Positions 1-9,251 of a stretch of DNA of 64,000 bases are shown one piece after another. A program made the translations under genes and the position numbers. Origin of the DNA: UBA721 sp002705165 (GTDB lineage: Bacteria; Planctomycetota; Planctomycetia; Pirellulales; Pirellulaceae); the NCBI GenBank assembly GCA_045565995.1, contig JBJLEF010000001.1, positions 992,001 to 1,056,000 of the forward strand, read 5' to 3'. The notes below the pieces were generated by a model. That model was not told the origin of the DNA and ran no database searches. It worked only from the letters and a program-made list of their open reading frames with translations. How positions within the stretch are numbered: position 1 is the stretch's first letter; every line of letters begins with the position of its first letter.

Positions 1-1555
1 CTTCGCTGTTCTTCGTCCCAACGCGAGAGAAAAATGCTGTCATTCCGTAATAATCAGCCTGACTAAAACTTTCAAACGGATGGTGATGGCACTTTGCACA
101 TTCCAGACGAATCCCCATAAATAACTGACTTGTCGCCTCAGTTAATGCCGTTGGATTGCTGTTGATCTGGTAGTAGTTGGCTGGCCCGTTCATATACAAC
201 GACCCCTTGGCCGTGATGATCTCTTTAACAAACGTATCCATCCCTTTATTGACACGAAACGACTCGCGAATCCAGTTGTGCAATGCCCACATTCCCTGTT
301 CGCCCAGATTATCTGTACTGTTACGAATCAGGTCAGACCACTTCAATGTCCAGTAGGCAGCATAGCGATCGTTGTAGATATCGAGGGCAGGGTCGCCAGT
401 CAGGCCTAGCAACTGATCGATCAGCTTTTCCCGTTTGGCAGTGTCTTCTTTCGATACAAATGCGGTAACCTCTTCTGGTGTCGGCAAACTACCAACCGCA
501 TCAAAATACGCGCGGCGAACAAAAGTAGCATCATCACAAATGGCGGAAGGTGCGATCCCCAACTCTTTGAATTTCGCGATCGCATATTCGTCGATAAAAT
601 TGTTATTCTTCCAGTCGACCAGATCCGGCGACTCACTGTAGGGCGTTGTTACCATACAGATTTCCGCTTTGCCTTCAAAACGCACCATCACACCAGCCTG
701 CCCCTGGCCATTGGTCATGATTTGACCGGTACCATTCACCGCCAGCATGCCTTCATCCAATGAATCGTAACGGGCAAGCTGAGTCACATCACGAAGAGAC
801 TCGTCTGCATACTTAGCAACCACTCGTAGCTGCTGCTTAGATCCAACGGTAGCTATTCGTCGCTTCGGATAGACGTCGATCGACACTACTTCGTTCGGCT
901 CGTTTACCGGAGCAGGTGCCCCCACCTTCAGCCAATCTACCAAAGTGTTGTACATCACCGTTCCTTCTTTGAGGCGACGACCTCCTCCATGAGGAGTTTT
1001 CATGGTGGGTTTTAGTAAGAACAGACTATTGGTGGGTTCAATGAAATCCACTCGTCGCTCCAACTCGTTTTTAACAATTCCGTGATAGTCAATTTTTGAA
1101 TCGAAGCCGAAGACCGATAGGATGAAGCCGCCTTTACCATGCTGACTAGCATGACAAGCACCCATATTACATCCAGCCTTGGAAAGAATGGGGCCGACTG
1201 AATAATCAAAATCAACTTTCGGACTTGCTTCGACGTCAGAAACCGTCAGGGGAATCGTTGAATTCCAGTCACCCACAACAATCTCGATCCCTGCGGCACC
1301 ATTAGCATGTGCCTGAACCAAGCCGGTCGAATCCACAGACGCTACCGCAGGATCTGATGACTTATAAACGGCTGTCGCTGTGACATCGTCACTGGCCGGA
1401 TCTATTTGGCCTTCTATAAGTTGAGTGATCACCAGTTGTGTTTGAGCATATTTACCCCGTAGCTCAACCACATCCGGTTCGACAGCATACTCTGCTGCCG
1501 CCAGAGGGAAACACACAAGACAAAATGCAAAGCCAATGAATTGATGGAGACGCAT
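1..1555 (-). CDS. Big_2-DUF1549 secreted protein, C-terminus cut by window edge
   Basis: Only the first 518 residues are inside the window; the frame stays open to the left edge. The start at 1555 begins a Sec-type signal peptide (about residues 1-21). Residues about 25-105 look like a bacterial Ig-like (Big_2) domain, with the typical 'SSDPAVASVDSTGLV' strand pattern. A haem-like motif CNMGACH follows (C129, C134, H135), spaced CX4CH rather than CX2CH. The DUF1549 region starts near 'FIDEYAIAKFKELGI' and contains CAKCHHH close to the edge. DUF1549 proteins usually continue into DUF1553, which would lie outside. The family is abundant in planctomycetes and thought to be periplasmic and redox- or polymer-related, but its reaction is unknown. 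It follows the isochorismatase-ThuA fusion gene on the same strand after about 100 bases. Confidence 0.88.
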   Translation of the reverse strand, partial: MRLHQFIGFAFCLVCFPLAAAEYAVEPDVVELRGKYAQTQLVITQLIEGQIDPASDDVTATAVYKSSDPAVASVDSTGLVQAHANGAAGIEIVVGDWNSTIPLTVSDVEASPKVDFDYSVGPILSKAGCNMGACHASQHGKGGFILSVFGFDSKIDYHGIVKNELERRVDFIEPTNSLFLLKPTMKTPHGGGRRLKEGTVMYNTLVDWLKVGAPAPVNEPNEVVSIDVYPKRRIATVGSKQQLRVVAKYADESLRDVTQLARYDSLDEGMLAVNGTGQIMTNGQGQAGVMVRFEGKAEICMVTTPYSESPDLVDWKNNNFIDEYAIAKFKELGIAPSAICDDATFVRRAYFDAVGSLPTPEEVTAFVSKEDTAKREKLIDQLLGLTGDPALDIYNDRYAAYWTLKWSDLIRNSTDNLGEQGMWALHNWIRESFRVNKGMDTFVKEIITAKGSLYMNGPANYYQINSNPTALTEATSQLFMGIRLECAKCHHHPFESFSQADYYGMTAFFSRVGTKNSE

Positions 1556-1656
1556 GGTTTTCAGGTGGGAAATATAGGTGGGATTAAGACATCTATATTC
1601 TAATTGAAAAAGCACGACTACCTGTCTGGTTATTGGGGTCCAACTGACGAATATTT

Positions 1657-3240
1657 TTATTCTGATGCTGCCCAATCAATGGCATTCTTCAGCAGGATGT
1701 TCATCTGCGCCTGTTCAAACTCACCAACATGTCCTAGAGAAGTATAGAATGCTTTACCACCAAATTTGGTTTTATTGGTCCAGGCGATCGGCTCCGTAGG
1801 CTCACCATCAATCGTACCTGTGAGAATGGCGTGTGTACTATCTGCAATTGGATTCACGATGTATAGCGAACCGGTGCCATCAAATCCATCGACGTCTACA
1901 CCTTCCAGGATAGGATGATCGGCCAATTTCTTTATGGTGACAGCTTTCCCTGCACCATGGTGGCCGGTATAACTCCCGCCCCAGACTTGGGCATCAAATC
2001 CTTCCCATACCATATGACCTTCTGGCGGCTCGGTACCACGTAAAGAAAAGGCATGGTTGGCTGTACGAATACCAACAATAGGCTTACCGGCTTTGATATG
2101 TTCTTCAACAGCCTTAAAGTCTTTCGCCTGAAGAGCTCGCCGGCGAACGCTCACCAATAAAACATCAGCATCTTTCAAAGCGTGAGCAGTGCCCGGAATA
2201 TCATCACGCGTACCCTGACCTTCTTCATCACAGTGCAAAATCGTCACTTTATACTCTTTGCCCAGATGCTCCAGGGCGAATTTCGGCAACGTTTCATTCG
2301 TCGCATATTCTCGCTCAGCTACCAGGATGACAACATGAGGCCGGGTATCTTTTTTGAATTGGAAAGGCTCATCTCCAAGTAATTGATTACTTGTAATCGT
2401 CGGGCAGACCCATTTTTCAATGTGCTCGATAATCAGATCTGTTCCGGTAAAATGGCTGACATAAGGCTTCATCTTGGGGTTGTACATCGTATCGGTTAGG
2501 TCACGACACAGGACAACGTTTTTCCCGTTGGAAGCCAAACGTCGGAGCCCAAAGGGGCGGCCGAGAACACACATATTAGTGTGGACACCTACAAGAATAA
2601 CATTCTTAATCCCTTCTGCTTCCATCACATTCCAGATCTCGACGCCATTATCACTGATCACGTCGTTCTTGTGGATATCGAGTAGGTCTGTCTGTCTTGT
2701 CCACGGAGCTCGGGGATTGAGCCCCTTCGCTGCAAGTTCTTTTGCCCAGGCTGCGTGTTCGACAGGGTCATCATCCTCTCCCCCGTCTGTCTGATCGATA
2801 GGATAAACGCCTTGTTCTTCTTCCGGAATGCTATAACACCATTCGGCAATCTGCTTTGGTAAGTTGGGAGCCATTGGGGCACCCTGCGCTCGTTTACGAC
2901 CGGGATGATTCTCGTAAGGTTTCATGCAGCTACTGGGAGCATGAATGATCAACGAACCATTTTTCCGCGCCGTTTTCAAAAACTGGTTCATTCGAGGTGC
3001 CACTTCAGCTCCTCTGCGGGTCGCATTCAAGCAATGGTGCAAATCCCACATATCGCAAACGATAACGGCTGTTTCTGAAGCCTTCCAGTCCTCGTTTTGA
3101 TACACCGGCTGAAATCGTACATTCTCATCCGATGTCGGTGCCAGAGAACGTTTTGTAATATCAAAACTGCCTTTGTCAGCAGCAATCGTAAAAGACGTCG
3201 AGAATAATAATAAAGCCGCTAAAAATATCTTCATGCGCAT
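1657..3240 (-). CDS. Secreted isochorismatase-like / ThuA-like fusion protein
   Basis: The 527-residue protein has a signal peptide (about 1-21) and two domains. Residues about 55-285 are an isochorismatase-like cysteine hydrolase: 'VIVCDMWD' supplies Asp63, 'IHKND' a candidate lysine, and 'HTNMC' the nucleophile Cys224. Residues about 300-527 resemble ThuA, the glutamine-amidotransferase-fold family linked to trehalose utilisation, with 'VGIRTANHAF' and a C-terminal 'NAIDWA' helix. Isochorismatase-like enzymes hydrolyse amide or vinyl-ether bonds; the substrate cannot be read here. Stand-alone relatives of both halves occur at 34660 and 37981, so the fusion suggests the two activities cooperate. 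It sits downstream of an unknown secreted protein and tandem DUF1501 genes on the same strand. Domain calls are firm; the biological role is inference. Confidence 0.88.
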   Translation of the reverse strand: MRMKIFLAALLLFSTSFTIAADKGSFDITKRSLAPTSDENVRFQPVYQNEDWKASETAVIVCDMWDLHHCLNATRRGAEVAPRMNQFLKTARKNGSLIIHAPSSCMKPYENHPGRKRAQGAPMAPNLPKQIAEWCYSIPEEEQGVYPIDQTDGGEDDDPVEHAAWAKELAAKGLNPRAPWTRQTDLLDIHKNDVISDNGVEIWNVMEAEGIKNVILVGVHTNMCVLGRPFGLRRLASNGKNVVLCRDLTDTMYNPKMKPYVSHFTGTDLIIEHIEKWVCPTITSNQLLGDEPFQFKKDTRPHVVILVAEREYATNETLPKFALEHLGKEYKVTILHCDEEGQGTRDDIPGTAHALKDADVLLVSVRRRALQAKDFKAVEEHIKAGKPIVGIRTANHAFSLRGTEPPEGHMVWEGFDAQVWGGSYTGHHGAGKAVTIKKLADHPILEGVDVDGFDGTGSLYIVNPIADSTHAILTGTIDGEPTEPIAWTNKTKFGGKAFYTSLGHVGEFEQAQMNILLKNAIDWAASE

Positions 3241-3351
3241 AGTATGAAATCAATCTGTGCTGGAGTTAAAACGAAGTTCTTACTCTTCCGTTTATACCAT
3301 ACGTCGAAGTGGACTTTTATTGAAAAGACGACAGGGTAAAAGCAAGAACTC

Positions 3352-4746
3352 TTACTCCGGCTCAGCTGGCACTCGGGCTTCTGTCATTTTGTAAAGCGCT
3401 TCTGCAGAGGCCTTCAATTCATCCCAGACTGCTTCATCAAATTTAGCCGTTCGTTTACCGACGCTGTTGGCTTCAAAAAAGAATTTTCCGTCACGCTTCA
3501 CAGCTGTCTTGCTCGTTCCACCAGTCGGAGTCATGACTTGTTCACTGAAATACTCATCCGTTTTAGGTATCACGCCCGAGGTAAAAAACCAGCGGAGAGT
3601 ACAAGGCTTCAACTTGGAAATCACTCCGATTTGATATCGATAACGATCTGGGGATTTTGTGGATCGAGATTTACTAAAAGACACCCCTAAAAACGCGTCG
3701 TACTGACCATCAATCTCGACCATGTAGTGTCCGTCCTTCTCAACAATCTTGCTCATCCCTTTTACAGTGCCTGTCTTGGAATCCGCTTTAAAGATCGACT
3801 TGCTGGATGTTGTCGTTTCCTCAATCATCCCATCAGTTGTCGCCTGCTTTCGCACTCCTGTTCGCTCCGAAATGGTATTAAGGTTTGCATACCAGTCGTT
3901 GAAGATTTCAGCATTCAGATATTGCTTTGCCCCGCCAGTGGATAAATTGATTGGCGTAATTTTTTGGAAGGGGGTAAGTCTGAAGATGTCTGGCGCCGCC
4001 ATGCCATTGGCTTCCGCATTAAATATTTTGTACCGTCCATCGATCTTTTTTAATTCCATCAGAATTGCCACTTTTCGTTTTTCGGTTATTCCTGAGACTA
4101 TCAGGAAATCGCCCGACTTTTCCCATTTCCCAATCAAGTCATCATTCTCCTCTCCAATTGAACCCAAAAACTCTCCGCCGGGTGAAAGGTAATATTGCAT
4201 TGTTCTTCCTTGATTGATGAGGAAACTTACATAAGACTCAACATCTTTTTTGGCGTCTTCCGGCAAAATTAGTTTCTGTTGTTCATAAACCTGCCGTTTT
4301 AGCACGGCGCCTGACAACTGAGATTCGATTGGGGCAGGGACATCTTCCATTTTTTCGAATGCCTGGCCGCCTGACGGAACATTGGCTATCAGTAAGTTGT
4401 TCGCCGTTAGTTCTTTTAACGCCAATTGGCGTTTTTCGGGAACCAGTTCCAGTCCATCACTGCCGGCAAGTCGGTGAAGAATCAGCGAGTCGTCATCTAA
4501 GGCCCAATGGCCCACAGCCCAAACACTATTGCTCGTCAAAGAAAATGGTGCTGAGAAGTAATGAGCCGAAATAAACCAACCATCCTTCCGGTACCGAACC
4601 ATCGTAGATCCCACATCAGATTTTGAGACCCACGTTCCCACCAATGGTGATACTACTTTTTGAAGCTCCGGCTTTTCCTGCGCGTCGGACGCAGGGGATA
4701 AAACAAGTAACGTTAATAAAACAACGCTTGTTAATAAAAGACGCAT
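3352..4746 (-). CDS. Unknown secreted protein, 464 residues
   Basis: I do not recognise the family. The start at 4746 is preferred over an in-frame ATG at 4788 because a GGAG motif lies 9 bases before it and it begins directly with a signal peptide ('MRLLLTSVVLLTLLVLSP', cleavage likely after the DAQ region). The mature protein has two stretches built around 'LVGTWVSKSD' and 'LIGKWEKSGD', each followed by alternating hydrophobic strands, which suggests repeated lipocalin-like or beta-barrel units; this is a guess from pattern. There is no membrane segment after the signal and no obvious catalytic motif. The gene lies between the DUF1501 gene at 4955 and the isochorismatase-ThuA fusion, all on one strand, so it may share their transcript, though the upstream gap of about 208 bases allows its own promoter. 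Confidence 0.75.
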   Translation of the reverse strand: MRLLLTSVVLLTLLVLSPASDAQEKPELQKVVSPLVGTWVSKSDVGSTMVRYRKDGWFISAHYFSAPFSLTSNSVWAVGHWALDDDSLILHRLAGSDGLELVPEKRQLALKELTANNLLIANVPSGGQAFEKMEDVPAPIESQLSGAVLKRQVYEQQKLILPEDAKKDVESYVSFLINQGRTMQYYLSPGGEFLGSIGEENDDLIGKWEKSGDFLIVSGITEKRKVAILMELKKIDGRYKIFNAEANGMAAPDIFRLTPFQKITPINLSTGGAKQYLNAEIFNDWYANLNTISERTGVRKQATTDGMIEETTTSSKSIFKADSKTGTVKGMSKIVEKDGHYMVEIDGQYDAFLGVSFSKSRSTKSPDRYRYQIGVISKLKPCTLRWFFTSGVIPKTDEYFSEQVMTPTGGTSKTAVKRDGKFFFEANSVGKRTAKFDEAVWDELKASAEALYKMTEARVPAEPE

Positions 4747-4786
4747 GGATTTTGGCTCCGGACAAAAACGACAGAAGAGACGTTGC

Positions 4787-4854
4787 ACTAATCATCTATG
4801 ATCAACGATTAGTCATTACCCGGGCCAGTGTTAAATGGGCCACATTGTATGTGG
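4787..4854. other. Two small inverted repeats in the leader of the unknown secreted gene
   Basis: The arms ACTAATC (4787-4793) and GATTAGT (4807-4813) are complementary around a 13-base spacer. A second hairpin, CCACAT/ATGTGG with a 3-base loop, lies at 4840-4854. Both fall in the roughly 208-base gap upstream of the start at 4746. Neither has a T-run, so they are unlikely to be terminators. They could be protein sites or leader structure, or chance. Confidence 0.25.
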
Positions 4855-4954
4855 GTCTGTATTATATCTGCCACAAGAAACAAAAATGCTGGCAGACAGC
4901 TTCATCTCTGACCTTAAGAATGGATGTAGCTGAAACCAATCTGATTAGCAAAAA

Positions 4955-6364
4955 CTAAACCAACTCAGGAATGATCCTGCCGCGGTCAAGTAAATATTGA
5001 GGGCGGCCTGTTGGATCATCAATTGTCGTACGATCGGCAGCAATGCCGAGATTGTGATAGAGCGTGTACAGGGCATCTTGATAATGTATTGGGCGACTGG
5101 TTGCTTCACCGGCAAGCTTGTCGGTCGAGCCGATTACCTGACCAACTTTCATCTTGCCTCCAGCGAAGATTGCCGGGGCTACACGAGGCCAATGGTCACG
5201 GCCTGCTTTGGCATTGATCTTTGGCGTACGCCCAAATTCACCCCAGAGAACAATCGAAACATCATCGAGCATCCCTCGTGACTGCAGATCTTTCATAAAC
5301 GTTACAATCGCATGGTCAACAATTGGCAACGTATATTTCATCCGGTTGAAGTTGTCCGAGTGTGTATCAAAATCGCTAAAGGTAACACTAATACATCGAA
5401 CGCCGGCCTCCAGTAGTCGCCGAGTCATTAATAATTTTAAGGCTGCTTTCGGTTCATCCGCCGTGGAAAACCGTTGACTGCTGACGGACCATTTTGGCGT
5501 ATACTGCTCCACCACCTTAGGATCCTCTTTTGACAGATCCAGAGCATCGGCAAACTGTCCTGACAACAGAATACCGGTCGCTTGCTGCGAGAATCGATCC
5601 ATCGCGTCCATCATACCGCTGGCATCGACTTCACGGCGAATCTTATCGAGTCCGGCTAAAAGTGTATTGCGATTAGCAAGACGATCCGCATTTAACTCGG
5701 CATTAAGCGAAAGGCTGGTCGTATGATTTGAACCTAATCGGGACAATTCGCCCTGCATCCCCGTCTCTAGCGGGCGGCTGAAAATACCGGAAAGGTCCGG
5801 GCGGAAAGGTTTATAAGATGGCCCCAAGAACCCTGGGCGACTGCTGTTACGAACCAAAGGCCGCCCCTGCATCAGGTCGACATACGTTGGCGCTGGATCC
5901 GTGACCTTGCCAAGCAACTTCGTTAGTACACATCCCATCGCAGGACGACCGCCAAAGCCTTCCATGTCCTTCGTAGAAAAACCGGACATACACTGGAATG
6001 CGTCGTGACGACCTTCCGCACCAACCATGCTACGAACAAACGCAAACTGATCTGCATGTTGAGCCATCTGCGGCATCAATTCACAGATCTGGAAACCGGG
6101 CAGATTGGTCGCCATCGGCTGAAAAATACCACGAGTCTCGGCGGGAGCCTCTGGCTTCATATCAATCGTATCCATCTGTGGCGGACCACCATCGAGGTGG
6201 ATATTGACGATCGCTTTATTGGATGACCCAATGCCAGCCTGAGCTTCGAGACGCAATAAGTCTGCAAGCGTCAGGCCAACCATACCAGCCGCACCTGCCG
6301 TCAAAAAGTCGCGGCGGGAGACACCATCACAATGCCTGACTGATTGACCTGTAAACTTAAACAT
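4955..6364 (-). CDS. DUF1501 protein (GRDHW subtype) with Tat signal
   Basis: The 469-residue protein begins with a twin-arginine signal: 'SRRDFL' at residues 16-21, then a hydrophobic stretch ending at 'LRLEAQA'. The body carries the DUF1501 hallmarks 'NIHLDGGPPQMDTIDMK' near residue 54 and 'GEFGRTPKINAKAGRDHW' toward the C-terminus. The family belongs to the alkaline phosphatase/sulfatase-like superfamily; no reaction is established for most members. Length is normal. It lies 12 bases downstream of another DUF1501 gene (6377-7663) with which it shares the opening '(H/Y)CDGVSRR', so the two look like a tandem duplication within one operon. The GRDHW signature matches the copies at 6377 and 35691 and differs from the GRDHN copies at 7801 and 20428. 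Confidence 0.92.
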   Translation of the reverse strand: MFKFTGQSVRHCDGVSRRDFLTAGAAGMVGLTLADLLRLEAQAGIGSSNKAIVNIHLDGGPPQMDTIDMKPEAPAETRGIFQPMATNLPGFQICELMPQMAQHADQFAFVRSMVGAEGRHDAFQCMSGFSTKDMEGFGGRPAMGCVLTKLLGKVTDPAPTYVDLMQGRPLVRNSSRPGFLGPSYKPFRPDLSGIFSRPLETGMQGELSRLGSNHTTSLSLNAELNADRLANRNTLLAGLDKIRREVDASGMMDAMDRFSQQATGILLSGQFADALDLSKEDPKVVEQYTPKWSVSSQRFSTADEPKAALKLLMTRRLLEAGVRCISVTFSDFDTHSDNFNRMKYTLPIVDHAIVTFMKDLQSRGMLDDVSIVLWGEFGRTPKINAKAGRDHWPRVAPAIFAGGKMKVGQVIGSTDKLAGEATSRPIHYQDALYTLYHNLGIAADRTTIDDPTGRPQYLLDRGRIIPELV

Positions 6365-6376
6365 GTTGATTACCCC

Positions 6377-7663
6377 TTACATCCATTCCTTGATTGGACG
6401 ACCTTCGATTAAACGAATTGGTCGACTATCAGGAGCGTGAGCGATCATATCTGTTGGCATTCCCAACTTAGAGTAAACCGTAGCAGCGATATCTTCCGTA
6501 AAGTATTCATCCTTGGAAACATAGCCGCCTTCGTTATCAGTGGCGCCTAAAATTGTTCCTGCAGGTACTCCAGCTCCAGCCATTAAAGCAAACCCTGTGC
6601 TTGCCCAGTGGTCTCGACCGCTGGCTGAGTTGATCTTGGGAGTACGACCGAAGTCGGTGAACCAGCAAACAAGTGTTGTCTCTAATAACCCACGTTGCTC
6701 AAGGTCAAGAATCAATTGAGGAATTGCCTGATCAATAGGAGGCATACGTCCCTTGAGACCTTTGAAGTTGTTTTGGTGGGTGTCCCAACCGCCATCGGTC
6801 ACCGTTACAAAACGCACTCCGGATTCGATTAAGCGACGGGCCATCAAACAACTTTGACCAAGTCGGTTTTTACCATAGGCTTCGCGCAATGTCTCTTCTT
6901 CAGAATCAATGGCAAAAGCTTTCTTCGTTTCCGGCGCTGTGATCATATTCAAAGCGGCTTCGTAATGCTCGTCCAATGCAGCAAAGGCTTCCTGCTGCAG
7001 GTCATTCTTACGTTGAAGAGCATCCAGCTTCGATAGAGCATTCTTGCGACGATCAATGCGTTCGAATGTCACACCCTGAGGAGGAGTAATATCGCGAACC
7101 ACAAAGCTTTCGGCAGATGGATCTGATGAGATTTCGAAGGGGTTGTATTCCAGACCCAAAATGCCCGACGTACCACCGCCGAACCGACGGTCTATTTGGT
7201 CGCCCAATTGAATGAACGGAGGCATCGCAGTTTTGAAGCCATGGAACTGACTAACAACACTGCCATATGTGGGGTAACCAATGGCCTGATTAAACTTGCG
7301 CCCACTCATCACATATTGATCCGCATGCCCGTGGCTGCCGTTTTTAGGATTCCAACCACGCAATACAGAAAACTTATCAGCGTGTTTGGCCAGGTTGGGA
7401 CAAACCTCAGTAAATTTCACTCCTGGCAGAGCAGTATCAATAACACCAAACTCACCACGAACACTGGTAGGTGCGTCAGGCTTTGGATCCAACGTATCAT
7501 GATGGCTTGTACCACCCCGAGTCCAAATCAGTATGCAGTTGTTTGGGGTTTTTTGTGCAGCCTTTGCCTGAAGAAACTGCGGCAAAGCAAGCCCCAGACC
7601 AGATAACGCGCCGACCTCAAGAAAGTTACGGCGACTCACTCCATCACAGTACTTTTGACTCAT
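6377..7663 (-). CDS. DUF1501 protein (GRDHW subtype) with Tat signal
   Basis: The 428-residue DUF1501 protein opens with 'MSQKYCDGVSRRNFLEVG', a twin-arginine export signal. The conserved core includes 'WTRGGTSHHDTLDPKPDAP' near residue 48 and 'FTDFGRTPKINSASGRDHW' near the C-terminus. One acidic position differs from the neighbour at 4955 (TDFGRTP instead of GEFGRTP). Folded-protein export by Tat fits a cofactor- or metal-loaded phosphatase/sulfatase-like fold, but activity is unknown. It is the first of a tandem pair, with a 12-base gap to the next copy. The 137-base gap upstream, between it and the DUF1501 gene at 7801, holds no gene and may contain a promoter, though none is clear. Confidence 0.92.
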   Translation of the reverse strand: MSQKYCDGVSRRNFLEVGALSGLGLALPQFLQAKAAQKTPNNCILIWTRGGTSHHDTLDPKPDAPTSVRGEFGVIDTALPGVKFTEVCPNLAKHADKFSVLRGWNPKNGSHGHADQYVMSGRKFNQAIGYPTYGSVVSQFHGFKTAMPPFIQLGDQIDRRFGGGTSGILGLEYNPFEISSDPSAESFVVRDITPPQGVTFERIDRRKNALSKLDALQRKNDLQQEAFAALDEHYEAALNMITAPETKKAFAIDSEEETLREAYGKNRLGQSCLMARRLIESGVRFVTVTDGGWDTHQNNFKGLKGRMPPIDQAIPQLILDLEQRGLLETTLVCWFTDFGRTPKINSASGRDHWASTGFALMAGAGVPAGTILGATDNEGGYVSKDEYFTEDIAATVYSKLGMPTDMIAHAPDSRPIRLIEGRPIKEWM

Positions 7664-7800
7664 CGTTTTTCCAATTTCAATTAAGGCACGGCAAATGCTT
7701 GAGGCTTATTAAATAATATCAGACACCCTAATCCGACACTATAAGAATCGGCGATCAAGCCATCTCAAAACCAGCTCTCACCTTCCCCAATCGAGGGGGT

Positions 7801-9240
7801 TTAGGCCAGTAACTTCGTTATCACCTTACTTTGGTCAGGCTGAATAAGACGTCGTTTTTGGCCATTATGTTCAAAATGGAGTGCTTCCGGATCGAGACCA
7901 AAAAGGTGAAATAATGTGTGATGGTAGTCATAGTGATTGACGATATCTTCAACCGCTTTATGACTGAATTCATCCGTTGCTCCATGAACATAACCACCTT
8001 TGAATCCACCGCCGGCCACCCATTGGGTAAACCCATAGGTATTATGGTCACGACCAATATTCTGCTTCCCGGTGTCATTTTGAATCACCGGAAGCCGACC
8101 CATCTCGCCACCCCAATGTACAATCGTCTCATCGATTAAGCCGCGACGTTTCAAGTCTGTCACCAATGCTGCTGACGGTTGATCTACCTTCATACAAGCA
8201 TTAGGGAGCGACTTTAGTATGGATCCGTGATGATCCCAAAATTGGTTCTGTGTAAAGACCTGCACGAATCGCACTCCCCGTTCAACCATTCGGCGAGCAA
8301 TCAGGCACCGAGTACCAAAATCCTTGGTCTCTGGTTGGTCAATGCCATAGAGCTTCTTTGTCTCTTCCGTTTCGCTGCTTAAATCCATTGCTTCGACGGC
8401 AGCCGTCTGCATGCGAGCGGCCAATTCATACATGTCGATACGAGCCTGATAATCAAATTCACCTGGGTTCCGTTTAAGATCTGACTCGTTCAACTGCTGA
8501 AGATACGAAAGGAGTTCCTTCTGAGGAGCACCCTCCAGTCGGGGTGGTGGAGTGAGATTCAAGATGCGTGGCTCGGTTGGGCGAATCACGGTTCCCTGGT
8601 AAATCGAAGGAAGGTAACCGTTATGCCAATTACCCACACCGTCTACGGGCAATTGCCCGGGATCGATCAGTGCCATGTAAGGAGGAAGACTACTGGTTTG
8701 ACCACCGAGTCCGTAGGTTAACCAACTGCCTAGCACCGGATGCATCGCAGCTGTTGTACCGCTGTTCATCGCCCGGATACTCTGGCCATGATTATTAACT
8801 CCGGTATGCATCGAACGTATCAGGGTGATATCATCCGCGATCGATCCCATATGAGGCACTAATTCAGACATCTCCATGCCACACTCACCATGAGGCCGGA
8901 ACTTCCAGGGTGGTGCCATAATTTTGGAACTGGCCTGCGCCGCATTATCGTACTTGATGTCCCCTGGGAATGTTTCCCCATCACGTTTCATCAATTCTTC
9001 TTTAGGGTCAAACATATCAATTTGACTGGGGCCGCCCTGCATCCACAAAGAGATCATGGCTTTTGCTTTGGCCGATTTCGGTGCCGGCTTTTCAGCAGTA
9101 TTAAAACTCTTTCCGACCAAATCGGGCTTGGCAGGATTGGCCAGCAAACGCTGATCTTTTAGATTGATCGCGGTCAATAAACCCGCCAAACCCATACCGG
9201 CGGAGCCTAATAAATCTCGTCGAGTTGTCTTCTTGTCCAT
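7801..9240 (-). CDS. DUF1501 protein (GRDHN subtype), partner of the adjacent PSCyt1 protein
   Basis: The 479-residue protein begins 'MDKKTTRRDLLGSAGMGLAGLL', a Tat-type signal. The DUF1501 core shows 'SLWMQGGPSQIDMFDPK' near residue 64 and, toward the C-terminus, 'WGGEMGRLPV' followed by 'GRDHNTYGF'. This GRDHN form differs from the GRDHW copies at 4955, 6377 and 35691. The start is 11 bases after the stop of a PSCyt1-DUF1549-DUF1553 gene (9252-11852), the classical planctomycete pairing, so the two products very probably act together in the periplasm. Their substrate is not known from sequence. Length is usual for the family. Confidence 0.93.
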   Translation of the reverse strand: MDKKTTRRDLLGSAGMGLAGLLTAINLKDQRLLANPAKPDLVGKSFNTAEKPAPKSAKAKAMISLWMQGGPSQIDMFDPKEELMKRDGETFPGDIKYDNAAQASSKIMAPPWKFRPHGECGMEMSELVPHMGSIADDITLIRSMHTGVNNHGQSIRAMNSGTTAAMHPVLGSWLTYGLGGQTSSLPPYMALIDPGQLPVDGVGNWHNGYLPSIYQGTVIRPTEPRILNLTPPPRLEGAPQKELLSYLQQLNESDLKRNPGEFDYQARIDMYELAARMQTAAVEAMDLSSETEETKKLYGIDQPETKDFGTRCLIARRMVERGVRFVQVFTQNQFWDHHGSILKSLPNACMKVDQPSAALVTDLKRRGLIDETIVHWGGEMGRLPVIQNDTGKQNIGRDHNTYGFTQWVAGGGFKGGYVHGATDEFSHKAVEDIVNHYDYHHTLFHLFGLDPEALHFEHNGQKRRLIQPDQSKVITKLLA

Positions 9241-9251
9241 GGCGGGAAAAC

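Noticed and set aside
3749..4192. 147-residue plus-strand frame
   Set aside because: It lies fully opposite the secreted unknown gene, with no ribosome site or homology-like motif.
4840..4854. Hairpin CCACAT/ATGTGG as terminator of the DUF1501 gene at 4955
   Set aside because: It has a 6-base stem and no T-run on the minus strand after it, so intrinsic termination is unlikely.
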